Assembly (NCBI GenBank): GCA_937892015.1
Contig: CALAUY010000149.1
Coordinates: 1-12,256 of the forward strand
DNA length: 12,256 nt
Origin: an uncultured Bacteroidales bacterium
GTDB taxonomy: Bacteria; Bacteroidota; Bacteroidia; Bacteroidales; Paludibacteraceae
Direction of reading: 5' to 3'
Below, piece by piece: positions 4,563 to 12,256 of this stretch. A program made the position numbers and the translations under genes. Numbering within the stretch: the first letter of the stretch is position 1; each line of letters begins with the position of its first letter. The notes beneath the pieces are model-generated. The model was not told the origin of the DNA and made no database searches. It worked only from the letters and a program-made list of their open reading frames with translations.

Positions 4563-6689
4563 TTACAGCAACCCTTTCTTCTCTAACAGATACTTCGGGT
4601 CGGCCTTCTTGCCGCGGAAATTCTGATACAGCACCGCAGCATCGGCAGTGTTGCCTTTCGACAGTATCTCCTCGCGCATGCGCGCGCTCACGCTATTATT
4701 AAAGAGGTCACCCGTCTCCACAAAGGCATGGAATGCGTCCGAGTCAAGTACTGCTGCCCACGTGTAGCTGTAGTAACCCGCCTCGTAACCCGTAGTAAAG
4801 ATATGGTTATAGAACGTACTGCGGTAACGGACGATAATCTCAGGAATCATTCCCATGCGCGACATGCTCTCGGCCTCAAAACGGTTCACGTCAATCGTGT
4901 CCACCTCAGTTAACATGTGATAATCCATGTCGAGGATAGATGCCGAAAGCAGCTCCGTCTCCACAAACCCTTGATTGAACTTCGAGGCCGCGTTAATCTT
5001 CGCTATCAGCGAGTCAGGAATAACCTCCCCCGTCTGATAATGGAAGGCGTACGTCTTCATCACTTCGGGAGCATAACACCAGTTCTCCATCAACTGCGAG
5101 GGCATCTCCACAAAATCGCGTGGCACGTTGGTGCCGGAAAGCGACTGATAGGTGCACTGCGAGAAGAATCCGTGCAGGGCATGACCGAACTCGTGGAACA
5201 GCGTCTCTACATCGTCCATCGAGAGTAATGACGGCTTATCGGATGTGGGCTTATTGAAATTGCCCACATTGATGATTACCGGACGATGGTTAACGCCCTC
5301 ATCGTCAATATACTGATTGAGGATATTGTTCATCCATGCACCCGGTCGCTTGGTTGCACGGGGGAAATAATCCGTGTAGAAAATGCCAAGCAACTCGCCG
5401 TTCTTATCCAGCACTTGGAACGTCTCCACATCCGGATGATACACGGGCAGTCCCTCCACGGGCTCGATGGTAATGCCATACAACCGATGCGCCAACTCAA
5501 AAGCACCGCGACGGACGTTCGACAGCTCAAAGTACGGTTTCAGTTGCTCCTCATCGAGGTCGTAACGCAACTTGCGCAGTTTCTCCGTGTAATACCACCA
5601 GTCCCACGGTTGAAGCTTATTCACTGCGGGGTCGTTGATTGAACCATCACGTGCAAGGTCTTGGTCTAAAAGCACTTGCAGTGCCGCACGCTCTCGTTTA
5701 GCAGCCTCAAGGCTCGGACCCCAGACTTGCATGAGCATCTCCATGGCGTTCTCTGCATTGTGGGCCATCGCGTCTTGCAAGATATAGTCGGCCGAACAGT
5801 CGAAACCGAAGAGATGCGCTTTTTCCGTACGCAAACGCATCGTTTGGTTGATGACCGACTTATTGTCGTTGGCATTGTCGTGATTGCCGCGGGTAGTGTA
5901 CTCCATCAGCAACGCTTTACGCAACTCTCGGTTAGAACAGTACTGAAGCACGGGCGTGAAACTGGTGCGTTTGGGCGTAAAGAGCCACTCGCCCGGATGA
6001 CCCGCCGCGTCTGCCTCTTCGGCCGCAGCTTGCTTGGCACTCTCCGGCAGGCCATCTAATTCAGCCTCATCCGTAACGAAATGTTGGACGGCGTTCGTCT
6101 CTGCCACCACGTTCTGCCCGAACTTGAGCGACAACAGCCCCAGTTCGCGGTTAATCTCTTTCACCCGCTCTTTGGCCGCCGGCTCCAGATTAGCACCGTT
6201 CATGACGAACTTCTTGTACGTCTCTTCCGTCAGGCGGAGTTGTTCGGACGTCAGGTCCAACGATTCACGCTGTTCATACACAGCCTTGATGCGCGCAAAA
6301 AGGGCTTCGTTGAGCAGGATATTGTCCTCACATTCGGTGATGAGAGGCGTTACCTCTTCGGCCAACGCGTTCATCTCGTCTGTGCCATCGGTCTCAAGCA
6401 GATTGAAGAACACGCCCTCTACGCGCTGAAGCAACTGCCCACTACGGTCGAGAGCCGCTACACTATTGGCAAACGTGGGAGTCTCCTCGCACGTCACAAT
6501 TGCTTCCACTTCGTCGTTGTACGCTTTGATTGCCGCCTCAAAAGCAGGCTTGTAGTGCTCCATCTTGATTAGGTCGAAAGCAGGTACACCAAACGGCGTT
6601 GACTGCTCTACCAACAATGGATTGTCTTTACTGCAATTGCATGCTGCTAATGTCATCATCATTGCACTGAGAATTAAGAGTTTTTTCAT
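4563..6689 (-). CDS. M3 family zinc metallopeptidase, peptidyl-dipeptidase Dcp-like lipoprotein
   Basis: A 708-residue protein of the usual Dcp length (about 680-720). It opens with a lipoprotein signal, with LAAC ending at Cys17, so the mature protein is a lipid-anchored envelope enzyme. The catalytic motif is HEFGHALH: His499, Glu500 and His503. Glu528 in FVEMPSQ, 25 residues after His503, is the third zinc ligand expected for M3 peptidases. The long helical N-terminal half and the C-terminal AGYYSYTWA..DSDAF segment are typical of the oligopeptidase/Dcp branch, which removes C-terminal dipeptides or cleaves short peptides. A role in peptide degradation in the periplasm or at the outer membrane is inferred. 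It follows the AsmA-like gene after 77 nt and precedes the membrane protein by 6 nt. No separate promoter box is visible upstream. Dcp or PrlC-type naming is not resolved. Confidence 0.92.
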   Translation of the reverse strand: MKKLLILSAMMMTLAACNCSKDNPLLVEQSTPFGVPAFDLIKMEHYKPAFEAAIKAYNDEVEAIVTCEETPTFANSVAALDRSGQLLQRVEGVFFNLLETDGTDEMNALAEEVTPLITECEDNILLNEALFARIKAVYEQRESLDLTSEQLRLTEETYKKFVMNGANLEPAAKERVKEINRELGLLSLKFGQNVVAETNAVQHFVTDEAELDGLPESAKQAAAEEADAAGHPGEWLFTPKRTSFTPVLQYCSNRELRKALLMEYTTRGNHDNANDNKSVINQTMRLRTEKAHLFGFDCSADYILQDAMAHNAENAMEMLMQVWGPSLEAAKRERAALQVLLDQDLARDGSINDPAVNKLQPWDWWYYTEKLRKLRYDLDEEQLKPYFELSNVRRGAFELAHRLYGITIEPVEGLPVYHPDVETFQVLDKNGELLGIFYTDYFPRATKRPGAWMNNILNQYIDDEGVNHRPVIINVGNFNKPTSDKPSLLSMDDVETLFHEFGHALHGFFSQCTYQSLSGTNVPRDFVEMPSQLMENWCYAPEVMKTYAFHYQTGEVIPDSLIAKINAASKFNQGFVETELLSASILDMDYHMLTEVDTIDVNRFEAESMSRMGMIPEIIVRYRSTFYNHIFTTGYEAGYYSYTWAAVLDSDAFHAFVETGDLFNNSVSARMREEILSKGNTADAAVLYQNFRGKKADPKYLLEKKGLL

Positions 6690-6694
6690 ATCGA

Positions 6695-6778
6695 TTCTAT
6701 TTGATTTTTCGTCTTTAGTCTCGTTTTCTATTTGTTTATTCGTCTTTTCGTGTTGTTTTCTATTTGATTATTCGTCTT
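6695..6778. repeat. Three degenerate 31-32 nt tandem repeats
   Basis: The core TTCTATTTG recurs at 6695-6703, 6726-6734 and 6758-6766 (spacings 31 and 32 nt), each followed about 3-5 nt later by TTCGTCTT. The last copy overlaps the final codons and stop of the AsmA-like gene, whose minus-strand end GACGAATAA is reproduced exactly in the middle copy and as GACGAAAAA in the third. The block therefore looks like an expanded duplication of that gene's 3' end, and it fills nearly all the gap before the M3 peptidase gene. It has no hairpin and no promoter consensus. Confidence 0.75.
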
Positions 6779-9700
6779 GTTTGGTTAACGCGGCACGGAT
6801 AAGTCTGCGGATATCCATTGCTTGCGTATCCACCACTTTGGTGAACACGGGTCGGAAATCTTTCGCGTACTTGCATTTAGCCGGCTTAATCTTCAGTTTG
6901 TCATTGTTCTTCGGGTCCGTGACTACATCTACACCGAGATAGAACGGACTGAGTAGCGAGATATGGTAGTTGTGCTGACGGGCCTTGTCGTATGGCATGT
7001 ACTGACCGCCCACGGCAGCCATCCACTTGTCCATCGTCACAAGGAAAGGATAAACATCCACCTCTTTCTTGAAGAGCGTAATCTCTGCCGAGACAGAGTC
7101 AATCTTGTTCTCCGTCGATTTCTTGAACCGCAGCAGTTTGGCAATGGTAGTGAACGTTTCGTTGTCCAGCACCGTCAAGTTCTCGCCTTGTATGGAGCAT
7201 GCCCCGCGCGAGGTGGACGGTTTGATCTCGTAGAACCCGTTCAGGTAGGTCTCTGCGGCCAAATGGAACTCAGCCGCGCCCCTGAAGACGCGCAACATCG
7301 GCAACAAGGTATCTACTTGCGGAATCAGGTCCACCAACTCTGCCACATCGATATCGTACATGTGGTAATCCAAACCCATGTACAGATGGTTCTTGCGAGG
7401 GGTCTTGTACATCGCCGTCAACTCCAGCCGTGCCGCTTTGCAGATGAAACCCATCTGTTCCAGCACAAGAAGTCCGTCTTTAATATACAGCCGTCCGGAG
7501 AGGTTATGGATATCGTGTTGCAACGCCCGAGCGTTCTCTATGCGCGTGTTGAGCGACAAATCGACACCTTTCGGCACCAAGTAAGGATCGGCATCGGTTG
7601 TCTGCTCCTCTTCGGATATCGTCTCATCCTCTATCTCTGACGAGTTGCCAATGCCGGACGTCAGACTGAGCAGTTGGTCCACATCTGTCATCGAGGAGGT
7701 CAAGTTGAGCGTACCCGTCAACAAACCGTTATCCTCTAACCACGGGCCTATATTCCATATCTTTCCCGACAAGGCAAAATTGGAGTTCCCCAGCTCCACG
7801 CGCGCCGTGTCGATATTGAAGACGCGGTTCGAGTAATTGAAACGTATCGCGGGGATGAGTACCGGCAAATCCAGAATATCCGGGTTGAACGTTGCATCCA
7901 CATCACGGATGTCGCAATCGACACTCGGATTCCATTCAAGCAGGATATTGTCTTTGCCTCTACTGCGATGCGCGTTCACGTTTACTGCCAGCTTGTTTGT
8001 GCTGAGGACCAACGTCTCACCGAGATCGGCCTCCAACTGATTCAGGTTCAGTTTTACCCGCACGGCAGGCAGCGTCTTGTCTTTCTGTCCGGCACGGAAA
8101 GAGAGAGACCCCTTGGGTTGTAGCGCATCGACTGCAATGGTGTCATACATGCCTTGCAAGTGATCCAAAGCAAAATCAAACTCTACGGTCGGTACTTGTG
8201 TCGAGTCTTTAAGGTTGTACTCCACATAACCGCAGATGTCGGGCCGGGTCAGTGCACCTTCTGCACGAATGAGGCGACCGAGTGAGTCACGCTGCGTCAT
8301 CCGACCTTCTATGAACGCCGATTGTACGTCCAAATCGGCAATAAGCACGTCGCTTTTGAGGATGTTCCCCAGCTGCATACCAATCGTTGTCTCCTCCAGT
8401 CGCGCCTCTATGCCGTCTTCTTGGCGGAAAGTGAGGCCGGACGGCAACGCCAGTGTACCGGAAAGGAAATCCAAGTTCTTGCGCCTGCTGACGGCTTGTT
8501 GGTCGCTCTTGGCAGGACGAACGGCGTTCGGGATGGCGAATGTAAGGCGCGCTTTCGGTGCTTGTATGGCCATCGAATCCATCGTGGCATCCAGCCCGCG
8601 GACGCGCAAATCGCCTGTGATAGTTCCTCGTGTCAGATTGAGGTCAGTCAGGTCATCCAGCGCTATTTTTAGTTTGATAGGACCCTCTACATGACCACCG
8701 GCGTATAGGTTGTCCGGCAAGAAATAGTCGGCATCGGGCAACTGCACATCCGCGTTCACATCCAAATCAAAGAGCATCTTGTTCAAGATATCCGTCACCG
8801 TTCCACTCACGGCAAACGAAGAGTTACGCACATCGGCTGTCAGCGTTTGGATAGTGGCATCGGCCTTGTCGTGATTGAGGTCGAGACTCACGTTGGCCTC
8901 TCCCTCCACGTTCTTCAACGTGTATGGCAGTTCGGCGTACTCGCCCGTTGCTTCCGTTAGCTTGACATGTGCCCAAACGAGCGGCATCGTTCGGTCGTTG
9001 TATTGGCCATATACATGAGCCCGCAGACCTATCTTGCCATCAGCGCGGATTTCTTCAGGCAACGCAAAAAGCTCTTTCGGCACTATCTTCAGCACCTCGC
9101 TGATAACCCACGTGTTCGTGTTCAGGTGTAAGTCCATCTCCACTTCCGGCAAGAGAGCTGCCTTACCGCTCATCTTGACAACGAACTGATTGACAGACAA
9201 CTGGGCATCCTCCAGTTCAAGGCGAACGTGCTCTACGTCCAGTGCCTTGTCCGTCCAACCGATATCAGCACGGAAAGGCAGATCCAGTCGTACATCGGCA
9301 TCCGTTGCATAGTCAACGCCCTTGTAGTTGGCACTCAAGCGCGGGAAAACGAGATTCAATCGTCCTGCATACACCGAGTCTTTCGTGTCCGCTCTCAAAC
9401 TGATATCCACATCATGCAGTGTTGCAGAGATAGTGTCTTGCAGGTCGAGCAACGACAGGCGCGCGGCATCCATGTTGATGCGCAAGTCCTCAATCTTCAC
9501 CGAACGGATGAACGGCACTGCGGTGGTGTCCTCTTCGGTCGTATCGCTCGGCAAACTGAGCACATCGAAATTAGTGTGACCATCTTCTGCAATGAAAGCA
9601 TTGGCCTGCACGCCTAATAGTCCCACTTCGCGGAGATTGAGACAGCCCTCTTTGAGCAACTGCTTGAGTTCAACGCGTGCTACCAGTTTGTCTGCCATGA

Positions 9701-9968
9701 GCAACGTGTCGCTCTGCGCTCCTTCCGTCGGATTAACGACGAGGATACGACCCGTCTTGAGCCCGAACTCGGGGAAAGTGGAGAAGAACGTCAGCTCTAC
9801 TTGGTCGATTTGGTAGTCGCACGTGATGTAGTTCTTCGCCACTTTGTCCACAATAGGCGTCAGGTATTTCGGCGAGAAAACAACCAAGACGACTGCAGCA
9901 ATTGCCACAATCGCCACGCCCAACAACGAGGCAAACGTGATGCCCAGTATCTTGAAAAACTTTTTCAC
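6768..9968 (-). CDS. AsmA-like envelope protein
   Basis: A 1066-residue protein with one N-terminal membrane anchor (about 8-31) and a long periplasmic region rich in beta-strands, the layout of AsmA/TamB/YhdP-type proteins. The N-terminal block after the anchor (SPKYLTPIVDKVAKNY...F.STFPEFGLK) and the closing block (about 890-1000, with ETYLNGFYEIKPSTSRG and TIAKLLRFKK) match AsmA N- and C-terminal regions. Relatives form hydrophobic grooves and are linked to phospholipid transport and outer-membrane homeostasis; that role is inferred. A Glu/Asp-rich stretch lies near residues 777-795. It starts with GTG at 9968, overlapping the lipoprotein stop in a GTGA, so translation is probably coupled. 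Several members of this family usually occur per genome, so the exact paralogue is not assigned. Confidence 0.88.
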   Translation of the reverse strand: MKKFFKILGITFASLLGVAIVAIAAVVLVVFSPKYLTPIVDKVAKNYITCDYQIDQVELTFFSTFPEFGLKTGRILVVNPTEGAQSDTLLMADKLVARVELKQLLKEGCLNLREVGLLGVQANAFIAEDGHTNFDVLSLPSDTTEEDTTAVPFIRSVKIEDLRINMDAARLSLLDLQDTISATLHDVDISLRADTKDSVYAGRLNLVFPRLSANYKGVDYATDADVRLDLPFRADIGWTDKALDVEHVRLELEDAQLSVNQFVVKMSGKAALLPEVEMDLHLNTNTWVISEVLKIVPKELFALPEEIRADGKIGLRAHVYGQYNDRTMPLVWAHVKLTEATGEYAELPYTLKNVEGEANVSLDLNHDKADATIQTLTADVRNSSFAVSGTVTDILNKMLFDLDVNADVQLPDADYFLPDNLYAGGHVEGPIKLKIALDDLTDLNLTRGTITGDLRVRGLDATMDSMAIQAPKARLTFAIPNAVRPAKSDQQAVSRRKNLDFLSGTLALPSGLTFRQEDGIEARLEETTIGMQLGNILKSDVLIADLDVQSAFIEGRMTQRDSLGRLIRAEGALTRPDICGYVEYNLKDSTQVPTVEFDFALDHLQGMYDTIAVDALQPKGSLSFRAGQKDKTLPAVRVKLNLNQLEADLGETLVLSTNKLAVNVNAHRSRGKDNILLEWNPSVDCDIRDVDATFNPDILDLPVLIPAIRFNYSNRVFNIDTARVELGNSNFALSGKIWNIGPWLEDNGLLTGTLNLTSSMTDVDQLLSLTSGIGNSSEIEDETISEEEQTTDADPYLVPKGVDLSLNTRIENARALQHDIHNLSGRLYIKDGLLVLEQMGFICKAARLELTAMYKTPRKNHLYMGLDYHMYDIDVAELVDLIPQVDTLLPMLRVFRGAAEFHLAAETYLNGFYEIKPSTSRGACSIQGENLTVLDNETFTTIAKLLRFKKSTENKIDSVSAEITLFKKEVDVYPFLVTMDKWMAAVGGQYMPYDKARQHNYHISLLSPFYLGVDVVTDPKNNDKLKIKPAKCKYAKDFRPVFTKVVDTQAMDIRRLIRAALTKQDE

Positions 9969-10378
9969 TGCACTTTCTTATAAGAGATGGTCTTTCCGTA
10001 TGTATCTTTGAGCACCAGTGTTGAGGAGTTGCACGAACTGACGGTGTACGTTTTCGGCACCAAAGCGCTGCTTATTTCCAGCACGTGCAGTTGCGTGAGT
10101 GTATTGCTCGAGAGGCTCCATTTGAACCACCCGTTGCCGTGCTCTACAAGGTCACTCTCGTACACTTCATCGCTTTCGTCCCACGTCTTGCCCCAGTAAT
10201 ACTCGCCCGTGTCGTCTTTCGTGAGCGAATAGACCCAGTAGCAGAGCGGGTTGTCCGACTCTGTCCACTTGCCCTGCAAGTCGGTGGCCGTGTATTCGGT
10301 TGTCGGACCGAACATGTTGCAACCGGTAAGTGCAAGTGCCACAAGAGCCACTGAGAGGAGATAATATAAACGTTTCAT
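9965..10378 (-). CDS. Small lipoprotein of unknown function
   Basis: A 137-residue protein with a clean lipoprotein signal: MKRLYY, a hydrophobic core, then LTGC with Cys20 as the lipidated residue. The mature part is about 117 residues, rich in Trp, Tyr, Thr and Ser. It begins near LQGKWTESD and has alternating strand-like segments, reminiscent of small lipocalin-like beta-barrel lipoproteins of Bacteroidetes, but I cannot make a firm family match. No acidic surface-export signal directly follows the Cys. It starts 1 nt after the ileS stop and overlaps the AsmA-like start by 4 nt, so it belongs to that transcript and may act with the AsmA-like protein in the envelope; this link is inferred from position only. 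Confidence 0.75.
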   Translation of the reverse strand: MKRLYYLLSVALVALALTGCNMFGPTTEYTATDLQGKWTESDNPLCYWVYSLTKDDTGEYYWGKTWDESDEVYESDLVEHGNGWFKWSLSSNTLTQLHVLEISSALVPKTYTVSSCNSSTLVLKDTYGKTISYKKVQ

Positions 10379-10379
10379 T

Positions 10380-12256
10380 TTATTGATGTTTGGTGATTTT
10401 CACTTTGATGTGCATGTCGTCCACCGATGTACCGTCTGTCAGTTCGTCCACCATCGCGAGCGAGGTGGCGAGTACTTGCGACGCGATATAGTCGCCGAAA
10501 TGCTCCACAGCGGCGTTGATGCTCTCATGTCGCTCAAAAAGCACATCGATGCGGTCGGTTATCTCCAGTCCTGATGCTTTGCGGAGATTCTGGATGCGGT
10601 TGATGAGTTCGCGAGCCACGCCCTCTTCGATAAGGCTTTCCGTCAGCTCAATATCGAGGGCGATGGTCAAGTTGCCGTCACTCATCACCATCCATCCCGG
10701 CATGTCTTCCGTAAGAATCTCTACGTCCTCGGGGACTAATGTCCGGTTGAGAGTGGAAAATTGAATGTTGAAAGAGCCAACGGTTTCAAAGCGGGCAATG
10801 TCTTCTTGTGTCATGGCGGCAATGGCAGCTGCCAAGTCTTTCATTTGTTTGCCTGCTTTCTTTCCCAGCACCTTGAAGTTAGGACGGATTTTCTTCACAA
10901 GGCGGATGGTGTTGTCATCACTGCCCACTATCTGCAACTCTTTGACGTTCACTTCCGTACGGATTAGTTCTGCCACTTTCTCCAACGCCACTCGTGTGGT
11001 CTCGTCCGGAGCGGGGATGACGGCTTTCTGCAAGGGCTGACGGACGTTCTTCTCCGCACGTTTGCGCAGCGAGAGAATCATCGAGGTTGCGTTTTGTGCA
11101 AGGGCCATCGAGCGTTCGGCCTCCTTATCGATGAGGCGCTCGTCAGCCACGGGCCATGTGCTCAAGTGCACCGACTCGTTATCACCTACCAAGTCGCGAT
11201 ACAGGCGGTCAGAGAAGAAAGGTGCGTTGGGTGCCATCAGTTGCGCAACCGTCACGAGGCACGTGTAGAGTGTGTCGTATGCAGCGCGCTTGTCGGCACT
11301 CATTCCACCGCCCCAGAAACGTTTGCGGTTGAGTCGCACATACCAGTTGGAGAGGTTCTCCTGCACAAAATCGCTGATGGCGCGACCTGCTTTTGTTGGC
11401 TCGTATGCCTCGTAATACGCCGTCACGTCTTTCACCAGACTGTTCAGGCACGAGAGAATCCACCGGTCAATCTCGGTGAGAGAGGAATTGCTGTTTCGAG
11501 ATTCTGAAGGCTCGTAATCATCTACGTTAGCGTACAGCGCGAAGAAAGAGTAGGTGTTGTAGAGCGTCCCGAACAGTTTGCGGCGGATCTCATCCACGCC
11601 TTCAGGGTCGAACTTCAGGTTCTCCCACGGCGATGAGTTAGTTAACATATACCAACGGACGGGGTCAGCTCCATACGTGTCGAGTGCGCCAAACGGGTCC
11701 ACTGCATTGCCTAATCGTTTCGACATCTTGTTGCCGTTCTTGTCGAGCACGAGGCCGTTGGAGATAACGTTCTTGAACGCCACCGAATCGTCAATCATCG
11801 TATGTATAGCGTGCAGCGTGAAGAACCAACCGCGCGTTTGATCGACCCCCTCGGAGATGAAGTCGGCCGTGCGTGGAAGGTCTTGGTTCTCAAAGGGATA
11901 GTGGTTCTGGGCATAAGGCATGGCTCCGGAGTCGAACCACACATCGATGAGGTCGAGTTCACGGTGCATAGGTCTGCCGGATGGACTGACCAACACGATT
12001 CGGTCAACATACGGCCGATGCAGGTCGATGACGCTCGGGTCGTAGTTGGCCTTGCTGTAATCGCCGACCTTGAACTTCGGCCACGGATGGGTTGTCATCA
12101 CGCCCGCTGCCATCGCTTTGTCAATCTCGCGGAAGAGCTCCTCTATCGAACCGATACACAACTCTTCCTTGCCGTCCTCCGTGCGCCAGATGGGCAGCGG
12201 TGTGCCCCAATAACGTGAGCGACTGAGATTCCAGTCGTTGAGGTTCTCTAACCATT
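10380..12256 (-). CDS. ileS: Isoleucine--tRNA ligase, C-terminal part (N-terminus off the right edge)
   Basis: The minus strand is open from the window edge to a TAA at 10382-10380, giving about 625 residues of a protein normally near 1100-1150 in this phylum. The part before 12161 continues the same frame (LNDWNLSRSRYWGTPLPIW, the typical class I IleRS segment before the CP/catalytic core end), so the internal TTG at 12161 is not a start. The ATP-binding loop is KMSKR (11729-11715), the variant found in eukaryote-like IleRS, and is followed by GADPVRWYML. Then come the helical anticodon-binding domain (WYVRLNRKRFW) and the long C-terminal extension of the eukaryote-like type; no C-terminal zinc-finger cysteines are seen. 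It charges tRNA-Ile in the cytoplasm. HIGH and the editing domain lie outside the window. The gene leads the minus-strand series, with the lipoprotein starting 1 nt after its stop. Confidence 0.95.
   Translation of the reverse strand, partial: WLENLNDWNLSRSRYWGTPLPIWRTEDGKEELCIGSIEELFREIDKAMAAGVMTTHPWPKFKVGDYSKANYDPSVIDLHRPYVDRIVLVSPSGRPMHRELDLIDVWFDSGAMPYAQNHYPFENQDLPRTADFISEGVDQTRGWFFTLHAIHTMIDDSVAFKNVISNGLVLDKNGNKMSKRLGNAVDPFGALDTYGADPVRWYMLTNSSPWENLKFDPEGVDEIRRKLFGTLYNTYSFFALYANVDDYEPSESRNSNSSLTEIDRWILSCLNSLVKDVTAYYEAYEPTKAGRAISDFVQENLSNWYVRLNRKRFWGGGMSADKRAAYDTLYTCLVTVAQLMAPNAPFFSDRLYRDLVGDNESVHLSTWPVADERLIDKEAERSMALAQNATSMILSLRKRAEKNVRQPLQKAVIPAPDETTRVALEKVAELIRTEVNVKELQIVGSDDNTIRLVKKIRPNFKVLGKKAGKQMKDLAAAIAAMTQEDIARFETVGSFNIQFSTLNRTLVPEDVEILTEDMPGWMVMSDGNLTIALDIELTESLIEEGVARELINRIQNLRKASGLEITDRIDVLFERHESINAAVEHFGDYIASQVLATSLAMVDELTDGTSVDDMHIKVKITKHQ

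Noticed and set aside
6695..6778. CRISPR-like spacing of 31-32 nt repeats
   Set aside because: There are only three copies, they are degenerate, and they lack unique spacers between conserved repeats. No cas genes are nearby, and one copy is part of a coding sequence.
12160..12161. A TTG at 12161 as the start of a separate 593-residue protein
   Set aside because: The same frame stays open to the window edge and encodes conserved IleRS sequence upstream, so it is an internal codon.

Overview
The window reads as chromosomal DNA of a Bacteroidales bacterium (Prevotella/Bacteroides-like). The evidence is the protein families present: an alanine-rich Bacteroidetes-type HU, a eukaryote-like IleRS, a lipoprotein M3 dipeptidyl carboxypeptidase and a Bacteroidetes AsmA-like protein. 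The HU gene also has a textbook Bacteroidetes promoter (TTTG, 19 nt, TAnnTTTG), and most genes lack a strong Shine-Dalgarno. I cannot fix the genus from sequence alone.

Left end (1-1469). A small RlpA-like double-psi beta-barrel protein on the minus strand runs off the left edge. A GC-rich spacer of about 300 nt follows, ending in a sigma70-looking promoter, a good Shine-Dalgarno and a GTG start. That start opens the first 17 codons of a LysR-type regulator. At about position 720 the LysR reading frame breaks into the C-terminal two thirds of acetate kinase (ackA), in another frame. The kinase lacks its N-terminal domain, so this is either a real deletion/recombination scar or an assembly chimera. 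It is the most unusual point of the window.

Middle (1482-3866). A two-gene minus-strand unit encodes a rhomboid intramembrane protease with a poly-Asp tail and, 2 nt later, a membrane-anchored endonuclease/exonuclease/phosphatase-fold protein. A divergent gene on the plus strand encodes an HU-family nucleoid protein. It has a strong promoter, a palindrome in its leader and a clear rho-independent terminator.

Right part (3870-12256). A tightly packed minus-strand series reads ileS (5' end beyond the right edge), a small unknown lipoprotein, a 1066-residue AsmA-like envelope protein, an M3 metallopeptidase lipoprotein and a polytopic membrane protein. Gaps are 1 nt, a 4-nt overlap, 77 nt and 6 nt, suggesting one transcript mixing translation and cell-envelope functions. 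The 77-nt gap holds three degenerate 31-32 nt repeats that look like copies of the 3' end of the AsmA gene.

I found no CRISPR array, insertion sequence, phage gene, tRNA or rRNA, and no convincing undescribed multi-gene system. The points worth a second look are the LysR/ackA junction with its foreign-looking upstream segment, the HU with an arginine-free DNA-binding arm, the gene-end repeats, and the unknown lipoprotein translationally coupled to AsmA.
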